Numbered from the stretch's first letter, positions 9,951 through 20,452 are shown. The stretch is 25,981 bases of DNA from Perkinsus marinus ATCC 50983 (GCF_000006405.1 NW_003204277.1:116740-142720); one strand, 5' to 3'. Numbers and translations are program-made. Notes: generated by a model not told the origin, from the sequence alone.

Positions 9951-10019
9951 GTCGGCAGGATCGAACCTGGGTTGTTCTAGATTAAAAGCTCTATGCTCTA
10001 CCACCATGCCAAGTTAACT
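9951..10019 (-). pseudogene. tRNA-Lys(UUU)-like remnant at the satellite edge
   Basis: Read on the minus strand this has an A-box-like TGGCATGGTGGTAGAGC, an anticodon-arm-like AGAGCTTTTAATCT (one base more than a normal Lys arm), and a B box GGTTCGATCC within CAGG-TTCGAT-CCTG. The acceptor strands do not pair and the 3' side runs straight into the 53-bp array. It is therefore a tRNA remnant or the head of a tRNA-derived retroposon rather than a working tRNA. The 258 bp from here to the transaminase start show no further feature. Confidence 0.45.
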
Positions 10020-10277
10020 CATGAATATCTTGAATACCCAAGTTCGCATAACTGACGAATGGTGCGATGGTTTCAATCGCAATATAATAGAATGCTGGGC
10101 CATCGGCATCCGCGCTAGAGCTATGGTGGAGAAAAGACCTCTTGTCACCTGTCCTTGGCATCGTCCTTCAGTTGAAGCACTCGTGGTTGTGCACAACTCC
10201 TCGGGACTTTCACAAGAATTCTTCTAGGTTGCTTGCTTTTCTCGACTGTCGTGAATGATTATTAGTTTTCGTTCTCA

Positions 10278-12100
10278 ATGTCCCTGTTGATACGCGCGTC
10301 GCAGATCACTCCTCTAGCCACGAAGATAGCGGCCTCCTCCTATCGTCTTCCGGTGGCTTGGGTGATACTCTGTCGTTTGCACGACGTCGTCAATTTGACC
10401 ATACCCTCATGTCAGACGCAACGTGCGAACTCAGCTGCTACTTTCGCTACGACTGTGCAGAAGAGAGGAGTGCCCTTGCTATTCACACCAGGGCCGCTGA
10501 CCACCACTGCGAGGGTTAAAGAGGCGATGTTGGTCGACTTGGGCAGTAGAGATACAAGGTGAGGTCGACTCCTCGGAAAAGGAAGTTGATAGCAGCTTCA
10601 TTAGGTTCATGAATGTCCTTGCCAATATTCGGAGCGGTTTATTAGCTCTAGGAGGCGTATCACAGGAGGAGGGCTATGAAGTACAATAGTCAATCCAAAT
10701 CGTTAGATGGCTCTCCCTTTTCAGTGCGTTATAGTGCAAGGAGCTGGCTCACACGGTATAGAGGCTGTCTTGGGCACCAGTGTACCGAGGAAAGGGGGCA
10801 AGTTGCTCATTCTCTCGAATGGAGCGTACGTACTCTCGAAGGCGGCACGTTGAAGATCAGCTCAGATACGGCATGAGGCAGGCCCAGATATGTGAGTACC
10901 TCGGAATCGAGTATAACCTGATAGATGTACGTATGATGTTAGTCAATCTGAATAGAGCCGAGTCGTTCAGTTCACCGATCGGAAGCCTGTTGACGTTACT
11001 GCACTAGAGCAAGCTCTTGCCGAGGACTCCTCCTTCACGCATGTTGGTATGGTTCATCATGAAACCACCGCTGGTAAGCTAGAGTGATAGTCGTGTCACC
11101 ATGATCGGACTTCACATGCGAATTTACTAGTGTTTCTCCTCCCTTTTTCAGGTGTAATTAATGACGTCAAGAGTGTCGGGCAGTTTTTGGCTAGCGAGTA
11201 TCCCAAGGTTGAGCTCGTCGTTGACGCTATGTCAAGCATGGGCGCCTACGAGCTTCCCTTGAAGGACTGGAATGTCAGGTAGCCCTACCTGTCTTCGTAG
11301 CAGCAGTTCTTCACCAAGCTGTTCACAACAGTTACGCTGTCTCCAGTGCCAACAAGTGTATCGAGGGAGTTCCGGGCTTCTGCTTCGCCTTGTGTAAGCG
11401 TTCGAGTCTGCTCGCGGCTGAGGGCAATGCAAGGAGCTTTTGTATGGACCTCTACGCTCAGTGGAAGGGTCTTGAAACGACAGGTTATACCGGATCACGT
11501 CAGTCAGGGAGTAGAGTATATTTCTGGTAGGCCAATTTCGATTCACTCCGCCAACCCACGTTATTTTGGCTTTCAACGAGGCCTTGAAGGAGTGGGAAGA
11601 GGAGGGAGGCGTAGAAGGGAGGTTTGGACGATATAAGCAGAACTATGATGTACCTCTGGGAGGTCCTTTGTGGTGGTCGATCATAGTGTTTGCAGATTAT
11701 ATGTGCCGGTATGGAGGAAATGGGTTTTCAATACTACGTTGAGTCGCAATGGAGGGGAGTTATCATCACAACCTTCATGCAACCAGCTCACGTGCCAGGT
11801 TGGGACTTTGATAGGTTCTACAGATTCCTCGGTAGTAACATCCGGCAGTCGGTGTCCTCTCGATGTGTTGTGACGTAGGTGATAGAGGTTTGGTTATATA
11901 CCCGGGCAAGCTGGCTAGCGGTCTGTCGTTCAGACTCGGGACCATTGGGAGGATATCTCCGGACGACTGTCGTGATTTGATCGGTGGGATGCCCTCGTGT
12001 TGCTCACGGACTATTTCCGTTTTCAGACGCAATAAGAGACGCCCTGAGGGATATGGACATCTCTACCCCTATCCCACCGCCGTTGACCTCCTCTTCGTGA
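10278..12100 (+). CDS. phnW: 2-aminoethylphosphonate-pyruvate transaminase (PhnW-like)
   Basis: Eleven exons: 10278-10558, 10605-10680, 10725-10825, 10866-10926, 10971-11073, 11152-11278, 11332-11483, 11531-11649, 11696-11831, 11879-11983, 12027-12100; 444 residues, phases consistent. The PLP enzyme moves the amino group of 2-aminoethylphosphonate to pyruvate, giving phosphonoacetaldehyde and alanine. Family marks: [19 protein letters not shown] at the mature start, [38 protein letters not shown] with D232, and PLP lysine K258 in [13 protein letters not shown], 26 residues later as in bacterial PhnW; C-terminal [15 protein letters not shown]. An N-terminal extension of about 75 residues is rich in Ser, Ala and Arg and may be a mitochondrial presequence. 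A 63-nt stretch inside exon 1 (GTGGCTTGGG to CATGTCAG) could be spliced out without changing frame. Bacterial-type enzyme now full of introns. Confidence 0.9.
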
Positions 12101-12260
12101 AGTACGTTGGTATTACTCAATAGGCTGTGTTACATTGGGATCTCATTATTTATCACTCACCGTTGTGTTTTGTAAGCTTCTATTTAACTCTATGTTGAGT
12201 TCAATGAGTTGTTAATATTCTGGTGACCATGGTTTCGATAGATTCCTGGCAGTTTTCACA

Positions 12261-14029
12261 ATGTTTATTTTTGGAGGAATAACAGGTCTCGCCCTAGTCA
12301 CCACAGTAGCGTCTTTCTCGATCGTTGAGGATGATGACTATTGCTTTCACCGTCCCTTGGGGGTCTACCCAAGAGTCAACAGTACGCTCAGGTTGACCTC
12401 CGTCCAGGTGTATGTTCGCCACGCTCAACGGGATGAGTACACACTGCATGATTGCTTCCCTGATGGGCTTCAAGTTGACTACTCCAAAGACTGTGATAAT
12501 GTTCATGTCGATTATGCGATTGACGAGGAGATCGCTACTGCTGGTTTTAAATTCCGGAAAGTGTTCGTAGACCACCAAGGAAAGGAGACCTGCGAGACTG
12601 GGCAGCTCCTCAACGGGGCGAATGCGCAGATGGTCAAAGTCGCTGATTGGCTGCGAAATGCATATGTCGCGGAGTCCTCGCTGAATGCCACGAATCTTGA
12701 ACTCATCTGCACTGATAAGAGCCGCACGCTCGGGTCACTGTGAGTATGGTATTGTTGTGGCGATGAATTCGACTGTTGTTGTTGTTGATCATCATCAGCT
12801 ATTACCTATTGGGGGCTTTCATTCGACCCCAAGATGACCTGCCGAGTACGTTGGACGTGATGGTACAGGACCACGAGGTGGATGCCCTTGGTCTCAACTA
12901 CCGCAACTGTCCACGTGTAAAGGCACTACAGCAGAGGTAAGTCCTGTTGGAGAGGAAGGGGGAAGTGTAGACACTCAGGTTTAACAATGGGAGATTCGTC
13001 CGCATGCAATCACAGTCGGAGTCATACCACTCCTGCGTCAACTTATACGAGAAACTTGTCGGTAGAAATGACATGTGCATCGTGGCTCAGCTAGTGGTGT
13101 ACCCTCAGGCCCGGTCAGGTTTGACCTGTCCGCGGCCAACGACTGCTTTCTAAGTCAGTTTTGCTCCAACTCGAGTTTTCCTCCTGGGGTTACCGTCACT
13201 CCAACACTCTTCGAATGTGTTACTAATCTCCGAGCGGAGCGACGCTTTGTCGAGTACGGCTTTGAGGGATTTTCCGAGGCGGATGAAGATCCCTTTTGGA
13301 CTACCCGGGATGCTGTTGAAAAGTGCAGTCTTCGAGTTGCCCCTGTGACGAGTGGTGACACTGTGTCACCAACGTGAGACTCCACTCAGGTCGTCCGAGG
13401 TCTTCTTGAACGAGCTCGATCGGGCACCGGGAAACTGTATGTCATTGGTACTCATGATACGACAGTAGCTTGCCTATTGCAGTCCCTAGGAGGGGTAAGG
13501 CTTCAAGCCCCCCTGTCTAGAGTCCGATGTATTGCAGTTATGGGATGGTCATTGGCCTCATTATGGCGAGACTGTCTCTGTGGAGGTCTACGAGTCCCCA
13601 GAGGGGCACCGCTTTTTCCGTCTGCTCCGGAATCACGTCATCATCGACTTCCCCGGGTATCGCCTCCTTCCCTCGTTTGATTTCATCCGCCCATGATAGG
13701 TGCCCACCAACGTCCCTCTGCCCTTTGTCCGTCTTGGAAGGCTTCGTCGCTTCCCAGCCGATTCTGGCCAGTGAGGAGTATCGTCAACAGCGCTGTGGTG
13801 ACCCTGCGACTTCAGTGGAGAGTGGTATGAGCTCGCAGCCAAGCCCCTCACAGTGGGTGCTTCCTATTCGTGATCGCCGTGCATGCCTCTAGTCAGGACA
13901 TCAGTTTTTTGGCTGTGGACTGTATTAACCTTCGGTCTTGGCTGCCTGCTGGGCAACCGAGTACCGAGCCTTCTCAAGCAGAGAAGAGGGGATGCAGTAG
14001 CTCTCGATGGGAGCTACACCAGACTCTAA
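12261..14029 (+). CDS. Type I membrane histidine acid phosphatase (ACPL2/PXYLP1-like)
   Basis: Eight exons: 12261-12739, 12799-12936, 12979-13061, 13109-13344, 13390-13494, 13538-13656, 13700-13824, 13893-14029; 473 residues. N-terminal signal peptide (about 1-18), catalytic arginine-histidine motif RHAQRD at 53-58 (usual RHGxR, so the Gly is Ala), CETGQLLNGA, then LICTDKSRT matching the family's ATDKSRT, SAAND and a cysteine-rich segment like PXYLP1, the second catalytic pair H334-D335 in GTHDTT, and CPLSVLEGFV. Exon 8 encodes one membrane helix (about 432-449, VFWLWTVLTFGLGCLLG) and a short basic tail ending SYTRL, a YxxPhi sorting signal. A lysosome- or vacuole-like location is inferred. 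A stop at 13694 is met only if intron 6 (13657-13699) is retained. Exon 4 start and intron 7 are the least certain junctions. Substrate unknown. Confidence 0.85.
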
Positions 14030-15722
14030 CATGGTTTCCGAGTGTAGCCATTGGTGTGGTATTGTTAATTGGCATCCTTCCATAGGGGCGTCTCCCTTTG
14101 ATTGCTGTGTAGTGTTTTTCCTAGCAGTACGTCATCAGCAGCAAGACGAGGAGTTTTCCCTACTACTGCATCGTGGGAGCTTCGGCCGAATTTGTCCGTC
14201 CCTAGAACATACGAACTCTTATCGAGACGATGAAATGTCTTGAAGTTGCTCTCACATCCATGTTGGCGGCGAATTAGAGTAAGTAAGGAGTCTCTTTGGG
14301 GGGAGGGTATACTTCTGATGTGTAGAGGGTGTGGTATCAACACCTCCTCTCGACCTCAGCGCCTGATCTATTGTCGGATTCGCGTCTAGGATTTGCAGGA
14401 TGCCCCGTTGCTAAGAAACCTACCAGGTTTGCGGCGATTGGGTATTAGGAATGGATTAATGCCGATTTTAGACTTCCCACGAGGTCGTGGAAGTGATTGT
14501 ATCGCAGACGATGTTAGATTCACTTTGTTTGTAGAAGAGGAATTGTTGAAAGCCTAACTGAATCGATACCGCCCCTATAGTGAATAAACGCGAATCATCA
14601 AGCTTTCATTGAATCATTCTTGGTTTTGAGTTCGCAAGTCCAAGGCTTTTCCTCCTAGGGACACTTCATGTACGTGTGACTGGCTAAGCTCTGAAGGCTA
14701 TATCCATCCTGAAATTTCATATTGTCTATAGCGTGAATTACGGGCATTGAAGGATTTGCTTTTGAGTATAACCTTCAGGTATATGCTAAATGACCAACTT
14801 CTTCATTAACATTGAAGTTGTATCGAAAGACAGGTGGTACCACTTCGGTAGAGCGATAGAGATACCGTTTAATTCCGATGTTTGTCTTTCTACCGAGCGA
14901 CAAGCATTGACTCGGTGAGTTCCATCACTGAGTATGCCGATTCGGCTAGACTTTAACATCAAGATGAATCCCCTATCTTCAACGTGGAACCCACAGGAGG
15001 GAACAACGGGCGACGATGGGGAACAGCTCATCTCGCGTCGACATACGGGCGTATCTTCCAATGACAGTATCAAAGGGTACGACGGGATACTGAACGCTTC
15101 AACAATCAACAGAGGGAATATTGTTATGCGAACTGAGGAGTTGAATCTCGCTCGCGCAGCTGTGATCGATTTCACGCTGTGCACGCGTGTACATAGATTC
15201 AAGACGGAGCGAAGCAGTTCACTTTGTGAAGTTCACGATCACGTGTGGAGGGAATAGGCCTCAAGATTTGGATTTATCGAACTCAGCTGCAATTTTGCTA
15301 GGCCCACATCGCACTCCTTTCACTCGTTAAATGTAATATGTGTATCGAATTCGCGGTGACCTAATACTCTCAGCACACACACGCATACAGTATGCACTTG
15401 AGGAGGACATGCGAGAAGCCCGAAAGGCTATTGTTCATATAGTCCACAGAAAGCACGACTGTTCACAGCTCCCTGAGTGTTGGCAAGTAGACAAAACTGT
15501 GCCTTCGCAATTCTATATGACTCTAGCACAAGATTAACCGAGTCACAGACCCCTTCCCAATAAGTTCACCCCCTCCCCATAACTCGTGAACTCAAGACAC
15601 TAAAGATGGTACTACGGAGTTGACGCTCTAAACCATAAGCATCTCATCGATCTTCATACTACACTGGTAGTCGTCACTCTTCTACCACTTCTCTAAGCGT
15701 TAACTAATGGGAAACGAAATGA
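14030..15722. other. Spacer between acid phosphatase and UAP56 (convergent 3' ends)
   Basis: No supported gene. Two overlapping open stretches, 14786-15202 (minus, 138 codons) and 14934-15257 (plus, 107 codons), and a shorter one at 15340-15537 have no recognisable motif and lengths expected by chance. The right end should contain the UAP56 3' UTR. Confidence 0.45.
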
Positions 15723-17421
15723 CTAAAATACAAGTAAGAAATTCCTCTTACTGTAACTCGTAACGTCAATCTGGGCCGGTAGCTCTCCTACAGTGACCTC
15801 AAACCTCGCTTGCACTTGGTTGAGCATATCGGTATCCTCCTCAGAGCTCACGAAAGTGATCGCGAGGCCCTTAGTTCCGAAACGACCAGCTCGGCCAACA
15901 CGATGCAAGTACTGGTCCGAACTATCAGGGATGTCATAGTTGATAACCTGGTCACGGCGGCAAGTAGTCCTCGAATACACCGGAGTTATCTCACAATGTT
16001 CACTCGTTCAATATCAATTCCACGACCAAAGAGATCTGTAGCGACCATGATACGCTTCTTGAAGTCCTTGAACTGCTTGTAGCGATCAATGCGATCGGAC
16101 TGCTTCAGTCTGGAGTGTATGGCTATAGCTGGAAAGTTGCACTCAGTGAGAAGGTCAGCCAATGCGATCGCTCTGATGACCGACAGTCACATAGCCCAAG
16201 GTAAACTCAGTGGACTCACCTTTGCACGGACTTCACGAAAATAACAACTTGATTGAACTCCAAGGCATCCAACAAGTCCGTCAACTTCTTGTTCTTCTCG
16301 TTCTCTGATGATAACGACCATTCCACCAGACCGCCAGTCGAGACCGCGTACCAGCGAGGCGCACGAAGTACTGTTGAAGACCGTGAAGGGTTAGCTTGGT
16401 ATCATCATCGACAAAGATCTCATGGGGTTCGTTCATAAAACGCTTGCAAACCTCGCGCATCTCCTTACTCATAGTCGCACTGAACATCATAACCTGAACA
16501 ACAGCAATAAGTAATCCAACCCCAGGTTGCCACTGACCTGCTTCTTAACAGGAGTCTCGATGAAGACGGATTGAATGTCCTTCCTCATGTCCAACTTATC
16601 CAAGCACTTATCACACTCATCGAGTACGAAGTGCTCCACGTGGCTGAGGTCGAGGTGCTTACCGCGGACCAGGGCGAGGACTCGACCGGGCGTGCCGATT
16701 AGAATTTGGGGATGGGACTTCGATAGCATCTCCTTATCCTCAGAGATCGGTACGCCGCCGTAAACAACACCGTTCTTCACATTAGGAAAGTACTTGGAGA
16801 ACCTGAAAGTCCATACCACACCAGAGTGAACTTCGCATGAATCCCACGACGTACCGGTCGAACTCGTTCTTGATCTGATAAGCCAACTCCCTTGTATGGC
16901 ACATGATGAGCACCTTCACGTCAGAGTCCTTCTCATCGACGTTCAGTTGCTGTAAAATGGCCAAGACGAAGACCGCCGTCTTACCCATACCGGACTTGGC
17001 CTGGCAAAGAATATCTGTACCCAAGATGGCTTGGGGTATGGCCTCATGCTGGACCTGAGGGAAAGGTGATGAACCCCAGCAGTGGAGCGAAATAGGCTCA
17101 CTTCGGAAGGATGCTCGAAACCACAGTCAACGATGGCACGCAACAACTCGGGCTTGAGGAGGAAATCTCTAAAGCCTGAACAAGGAATAACTCGAACGCC
17201 ACAAACGAGGGCGAGCTCACCTGTTGCGTGGATTCCCACGTAATTTCCCTTCTTCTGACCATCAGCGGCGATCTCGCCACCGACGGTCTTACCGTTCATG
17301 GCTGAAGTATCCTCAACCTGAGCGAAGGGGCTCCTTAGAGAACATAACTAACAGAACTGTTGGTTACCTCCTCATCGCCTTCGTCGTAGTCCAAGAGTTG
17401 ATCTTCTTCAAGGGCACTCAT
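15723..17421 (-). CDS. DDX39B: UAP56/Sub2 DECD-box RNA helicase (DDX39-like)
   Basis: Nine exons on the minus strand: 17421-17368, 17317-17221, 17175-17102, 17054-16855, 16802-16538, 16493-16352, 16304-16220, 16172-15995, 15947-15723; 439 residues against about 428 in human. ATPase of spliceosome assembly and of TREX, which recruits ALY/REF to mRNA in the nucleus. All helicase motifs are visible: Q-motif region [20 protein letters not shown], motif I AKSGMGKT (94-101), CHTREL, GTPGR, DECD (203-206, the mark of this subfamily rather than DEAD), SAT (235-237), [16 protein letters not shown] (380-387), and the family's N-terminal acidic stretch. The final residues [11 protein letters not shown] differ from the usual end; a GT directly after the SYS codons' first base could be a donor to a further short exon. 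Introns are 43-57 nt. Confidence 0.93.
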
Positions 17422-17965
17422 GGTGAAGTGATTGACGAAAGCGAACGGATCAACAACTTCACTGTTATCGGGCAGGTTATAATATCACAGACGTTCCCAA
17501 TAGTGATACCCTTGTACACGATAAGGAGACGAGCAATGGTTGACCCAACGATAAACCATCCACCAGAGGCCATCACCCAGGGCATACAGTAACGCGTCAC
17601 AGTAGCCAGAGTATTCTAATAAAACGATTATATTTCAGGGCACATCTTCTCGCTTGCCGTTGACGTCAACGTCGACCTCAAGGATCTATCTAACCCATAA
17701 TGGCGGAGAATCTTCATTCTTGCTTCCACCTCTTCGAAGAGACGCTTTTAACAGTAATTTCAACAGAACGCAAGCGATCGAACACAGCGAGAACGCCTGG
17801 GCGTGCGCTACTTTTTAAGGCTAGCGAGATTCCAACAGCGCATTTTCGCACCGTGAATACTCGATTTTCGGACCCGCTTCCGCAGGGTCAAGGACGTGGC
17901 CAATCTCGCCCTAATCTCGCCACAAGGGCAAGTGGTGGGGGGTCGATCTCTAACTTCCCACGATC
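17422..17965. promoter_or_regulatory. Divergent spacer upstream of UAP56 and the 17966 gene
   Basis: 544 bp lie between the UAP56 start (minus) and the next predicted plus-strand start, so it must hold the UAP56 promoter and perhaps a shared one. No TATA-like or other conserved element is recognisable by eye. Confidence 0.35.
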
Positions 17966-18708
17966 ATGAACGCGCCCCTTGATTCTGTAGACGACGGGAA
18001 GGCCTCTGGCTGCCTTGTATTCACTGACATGGCAACAGCATATCTACGACGCTATGCTGTGAGGGGCCCGCTTACCAGTGCGGCGATAGTTGCAGCGATC
18101 GGTCGCTGATATCAAGGATGGCGGCGTCGTACTGCTTGTGTCGTGGCTTAGTCTACCTTGAGCTTGGCCACGGCTCCCGTATACAGTCCGCCTCTGTGTA
18201 TGTGGGAGCGTGGACACAGAGAAATCACTCAGGGTGTCAAAGCGTATATCAGCGTCACTACCGGTATCTTCGAAGACAGACATCGGTGGGAATTGGTGAG
18301 TGCTATCTGCGATAATCTGAATGACTGTCCGTATGATGAAGACTCTTGGATATCTGGGATATCAATGATATCATATCATATCCCCAACTTGGTGACCCCG
18401 AGGATGATTATGTTCCACTATTTAGACCCCGCATCGTTCAATGGCAAGCGCAACTCATGCTCAACAGCGAACAACTTCTCTAAACTCACTCTCACGGTGA
18501 ATACAGACCTCGTGGCATAGGTCCGAGAAAAGGTGGAAGGAATTACCAGCTCAGGGTTATCAGCTACTTGGCTCACTGGCAGATCTTCCGCGAATGCTCC
18601 CATGCCCGCACTCTCAAGCGCTTGGCCCTCATACCCGAGAAGTCCAACGGTGGGACGAGAGCAGACTTCGAAGACCTCGAGGCCTCGGAATTGAAGAACT
18701 ATTCCTGA
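17966..18708 (+). CDS. Unrecognised multi-exon gene, possible type II membrane protein
   Basis: I do not recognise this protein. Phase-consistent exons are 17966-18101, 18152-18195, 18233-18285 and 18342 onward, joined by introns of 50, 37 and 56 nt. They read MNAPLDSVDDGKASG..., then a mildly hydrophobic stretch GPLTSAAIVAAIVYLELG (possible membrane anchor near residues 36-53), KAYISVTTGIFEDRHRLL, and ISYPQLGDPEDDYVPLFRP. The same frame meets TAA at 18481 and then continues to TGA at 18706 with strongly protein-like sequence (RVISYLAHWQIFRECSHA, then DFEDLEASELKNYS). So either another intron removes the region around 18481, the gene ends there, or it is decaying. The ISVTTGIFEDR segment faintly recalls nucleotide-sugar glycosyltransferase starts; this is only a guess. 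Confidence 0.4.
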
Positions 18709-19190
18709 GTTGTAGGGAAATATCAGCGGAACCAGATGAACTCGAAGGTGTCTATAAGCGAGACCAATGTGGTCCCAGGGTATAAGAACCAATTAGCTTC
18801 AACCTAATGACTATGCTCAAGTCCATTTCGGATTTGTTGAAAACGAGGGAAGGTATGTCCTCTTAGAGAGTGATGTAGGAACGGTCTAGCGGAGATGCCA
18901 ATCCGGGTGGAAGAGCAGCGATTCGTCGATGCGCAGATTGAACAACCTAAGTCATCCATGGGAGACTTCCAAATTGAAAGTTCCGGCGTTCCGAACGCCA
19001 ATTTCGACAGTGCGCTCCGTTGCCACTTAAACCACGTTCGACATTTGCACTTGCGGCAAGTGACTCGCCCGCTATGTAGGCGAGAGCACACTTGTTGGAG
19101 CTCCACCGCAGTGGATGTTCACAACTTGCCTCGTTCCCTTGATCGTGATAGTCTCCATGTCAACAAATCTAATAGACTGCTAGGGCGAGT

Positions 19191-19302
19191 GTAGACAGTG
19201 TCTACTAGACACGCTAGCTCACAGGAAGAGTTAGCCCATGTCATATATACGGTTTTATGACGATCAGGGTCAACTTGACCCAGTCAACTTGACTGAGTCA
19301 AG
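19191..19302. repeat. Overlapping 15-nt perfect palindromes
   Basis: Five 15-nt palindromes with 7-bp arms and a single central base: GTAGACA-G-TGTCTAC (19191-19205), GTGTCTA-C-TAGACAC (19198-19212), GGGTCAA-C-TTGACCC (19267-19281), CAGTCAA-C-TTGACTG (19281-19295), CTTGACT-G-AGTCAAG (19288-19302). Neighbours share bases, so each half can pair either way. Confidence 0.9.
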
Positions 19303-19436
19303 TAGTTGCCTAGTGTAGTTCCATGAGCAACTATCGAACTTTGCGAGTGGATCCGATCCTGGCCACACTCCCATATCCTCCTTGGCTCCTGCTCACAACG
19401 TCCGTCCAAATCTCGAAACCAACTAGGAAGGCCAAG

Positions 19437-19757
19437 CTAGGCAAGCGCTGAACAATGTCGTAATGCTGCAGTAAAGATAATTGAGACCTTCAAGACATGA
19501 TGCCTCCGCAGCATGAGAATGGATTCATCAATTTCCACTACATCATTCTCGTCGAGTAGCAGTCGACCAACTCCAGTCGATGCCTCCAGCTGTGATGCAA
19601 CCCTGTAACTCCTAGGCTGGGAGACAATGGCTTGTTCTCCAACTTGCAGTCGCCCTCTGAAAACGCCGAGTAAATAATTGCAGATAATTGTAACAATTGT
19701 CATGAATGCTGAAGGGCCCTTCAGGAGGGCTACAGTTTCTAGCTCGTCAAACGCCAC
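19437..19757 (-). CDS. Possible small membrane protein, unrecognised
   Basis: An ATG-initiated minus-strand frame of 106 codons without recognised family. It begins MAFDELETVALLKGP, has a hydrophobic segment at about residues 17-32 (AFMTIVTIICNYLLGVF) and an acidic patch LLLDENDVVEIDESIL. Length alone is not significant; the ordered layout (polar start, hydrophobic segment, acidic patch) is the only support. It may be one exon or chance. Confidence 0.22.
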   Translation of the reverse strand: MAFDELETVALLKGPSAFMTIVTIICNYLLGVFRGRLQVGEQAIVSQPRSYRVASQLEASTGVGRLLLDENDVVEIDESILMLRRHHVLKVSIIFTAALRHCSALA

Positions 19758-20452
19758 CTCTGGAGTATCTTGAGACCGCGAGGCATAGGACGGGCTTTAT
19801 CTTGCCCCTTTCAAGCCTGCTGCGTTCAAGTATGAATACAACGAAAGGCGACTGCCATATAGCCGTCGGTGACGTAGTGTCCCCTACCCTATGTCACAAT
19901 CGAGTAAGCACATTATAACTAAGTACACAACTATTCTACTGGCGAGCGAGGACGTTGCAAACAGACCAACAGAGGGACGAGATTGAGACGAGCGAGTAAA
20001 TTTTATACGTGAAATTACTACCAGCAGGAATTCTCACATTCAAGTCCAAACAAGCTGAAATCCGATCTGAATGGTGTTTGTAAGGATTGCACGACTCTCC
20101 GAAGAGATTGAATCTCTGTGCAATTATTTATCGAAGTTCGGTCACGACGATTATACAACCGTGAAAATACTAACAATTATGTGAGAAATTCCGGAACTGT
20201 GAATATATTTCTCATACTACATCGTCGTCGAATCATCTTGTTTTTTCGAGAAGCTGAAGCTTTATCTTCATTCACCCCGGGGCCACTCAAGTCGCCTCGA
20301 ATATTCTTCTGGTCCAATTCGTTCACACTCAGGTCATTTCCACTAGACTCCTATATTACCTTTCTATAATCGTCGAGTCACTGAAATTTTCCGAACTCGA
20401 CAAGAGGTTGATTTAATTGACAGTTGTTCCCTCCTTGAAATAGGTCGGCGTT

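Larger units (their letters stand above)
18709..20452. other. Spacer before NOT3
   Basis: Contains overlapping palindromes at 19191-19302 and one possible small minus-strand gene (19437-19757). A 99-codon plus-strand frame at 18895-19194 has no recognisable feature. The last 150 bp are AT-rich and hold the NOT3 promoter by position; an AG acceptor-like site preceded by pyrimidines lies just before the NOT3 ATG (20444). Confidence 0.4.

Noticed and set aside
11232-11576. 114-codon minus-strand frame
   Set aside because: Antisense to transaminase exons 6-8.
13657-13699. Acid phosphatase ending at the TGA at 13694
   Set aside because: A 43-nt GT-AG intron in phase bypasses it and leads into family-typical CPL...F sequence, a membrane helix and a tail.
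13527-13892. 121-codon plus-strand frame
   Set aside because: Only its later part is real, as exon 7 of the acid phosphatase; the first part is out of frame with exon 6.
14786-15202. 138-codon minus-strand frame
   Set aside because: About one frame of this length is expected by chance in 26 kb; no motif, and an overlapping plus-strand frame looks no worse.
17224-17592. 122-codon plus-strand frame
   Set aside because: Its left part is antisense to UAP56 exons 1-2, which are secure.
18418-18792. 124-codon minus-strand frame
   Set aside because: Uses a TTG start, has no family marks and lies antisense to better protein-like sequence of the 17966 gene.
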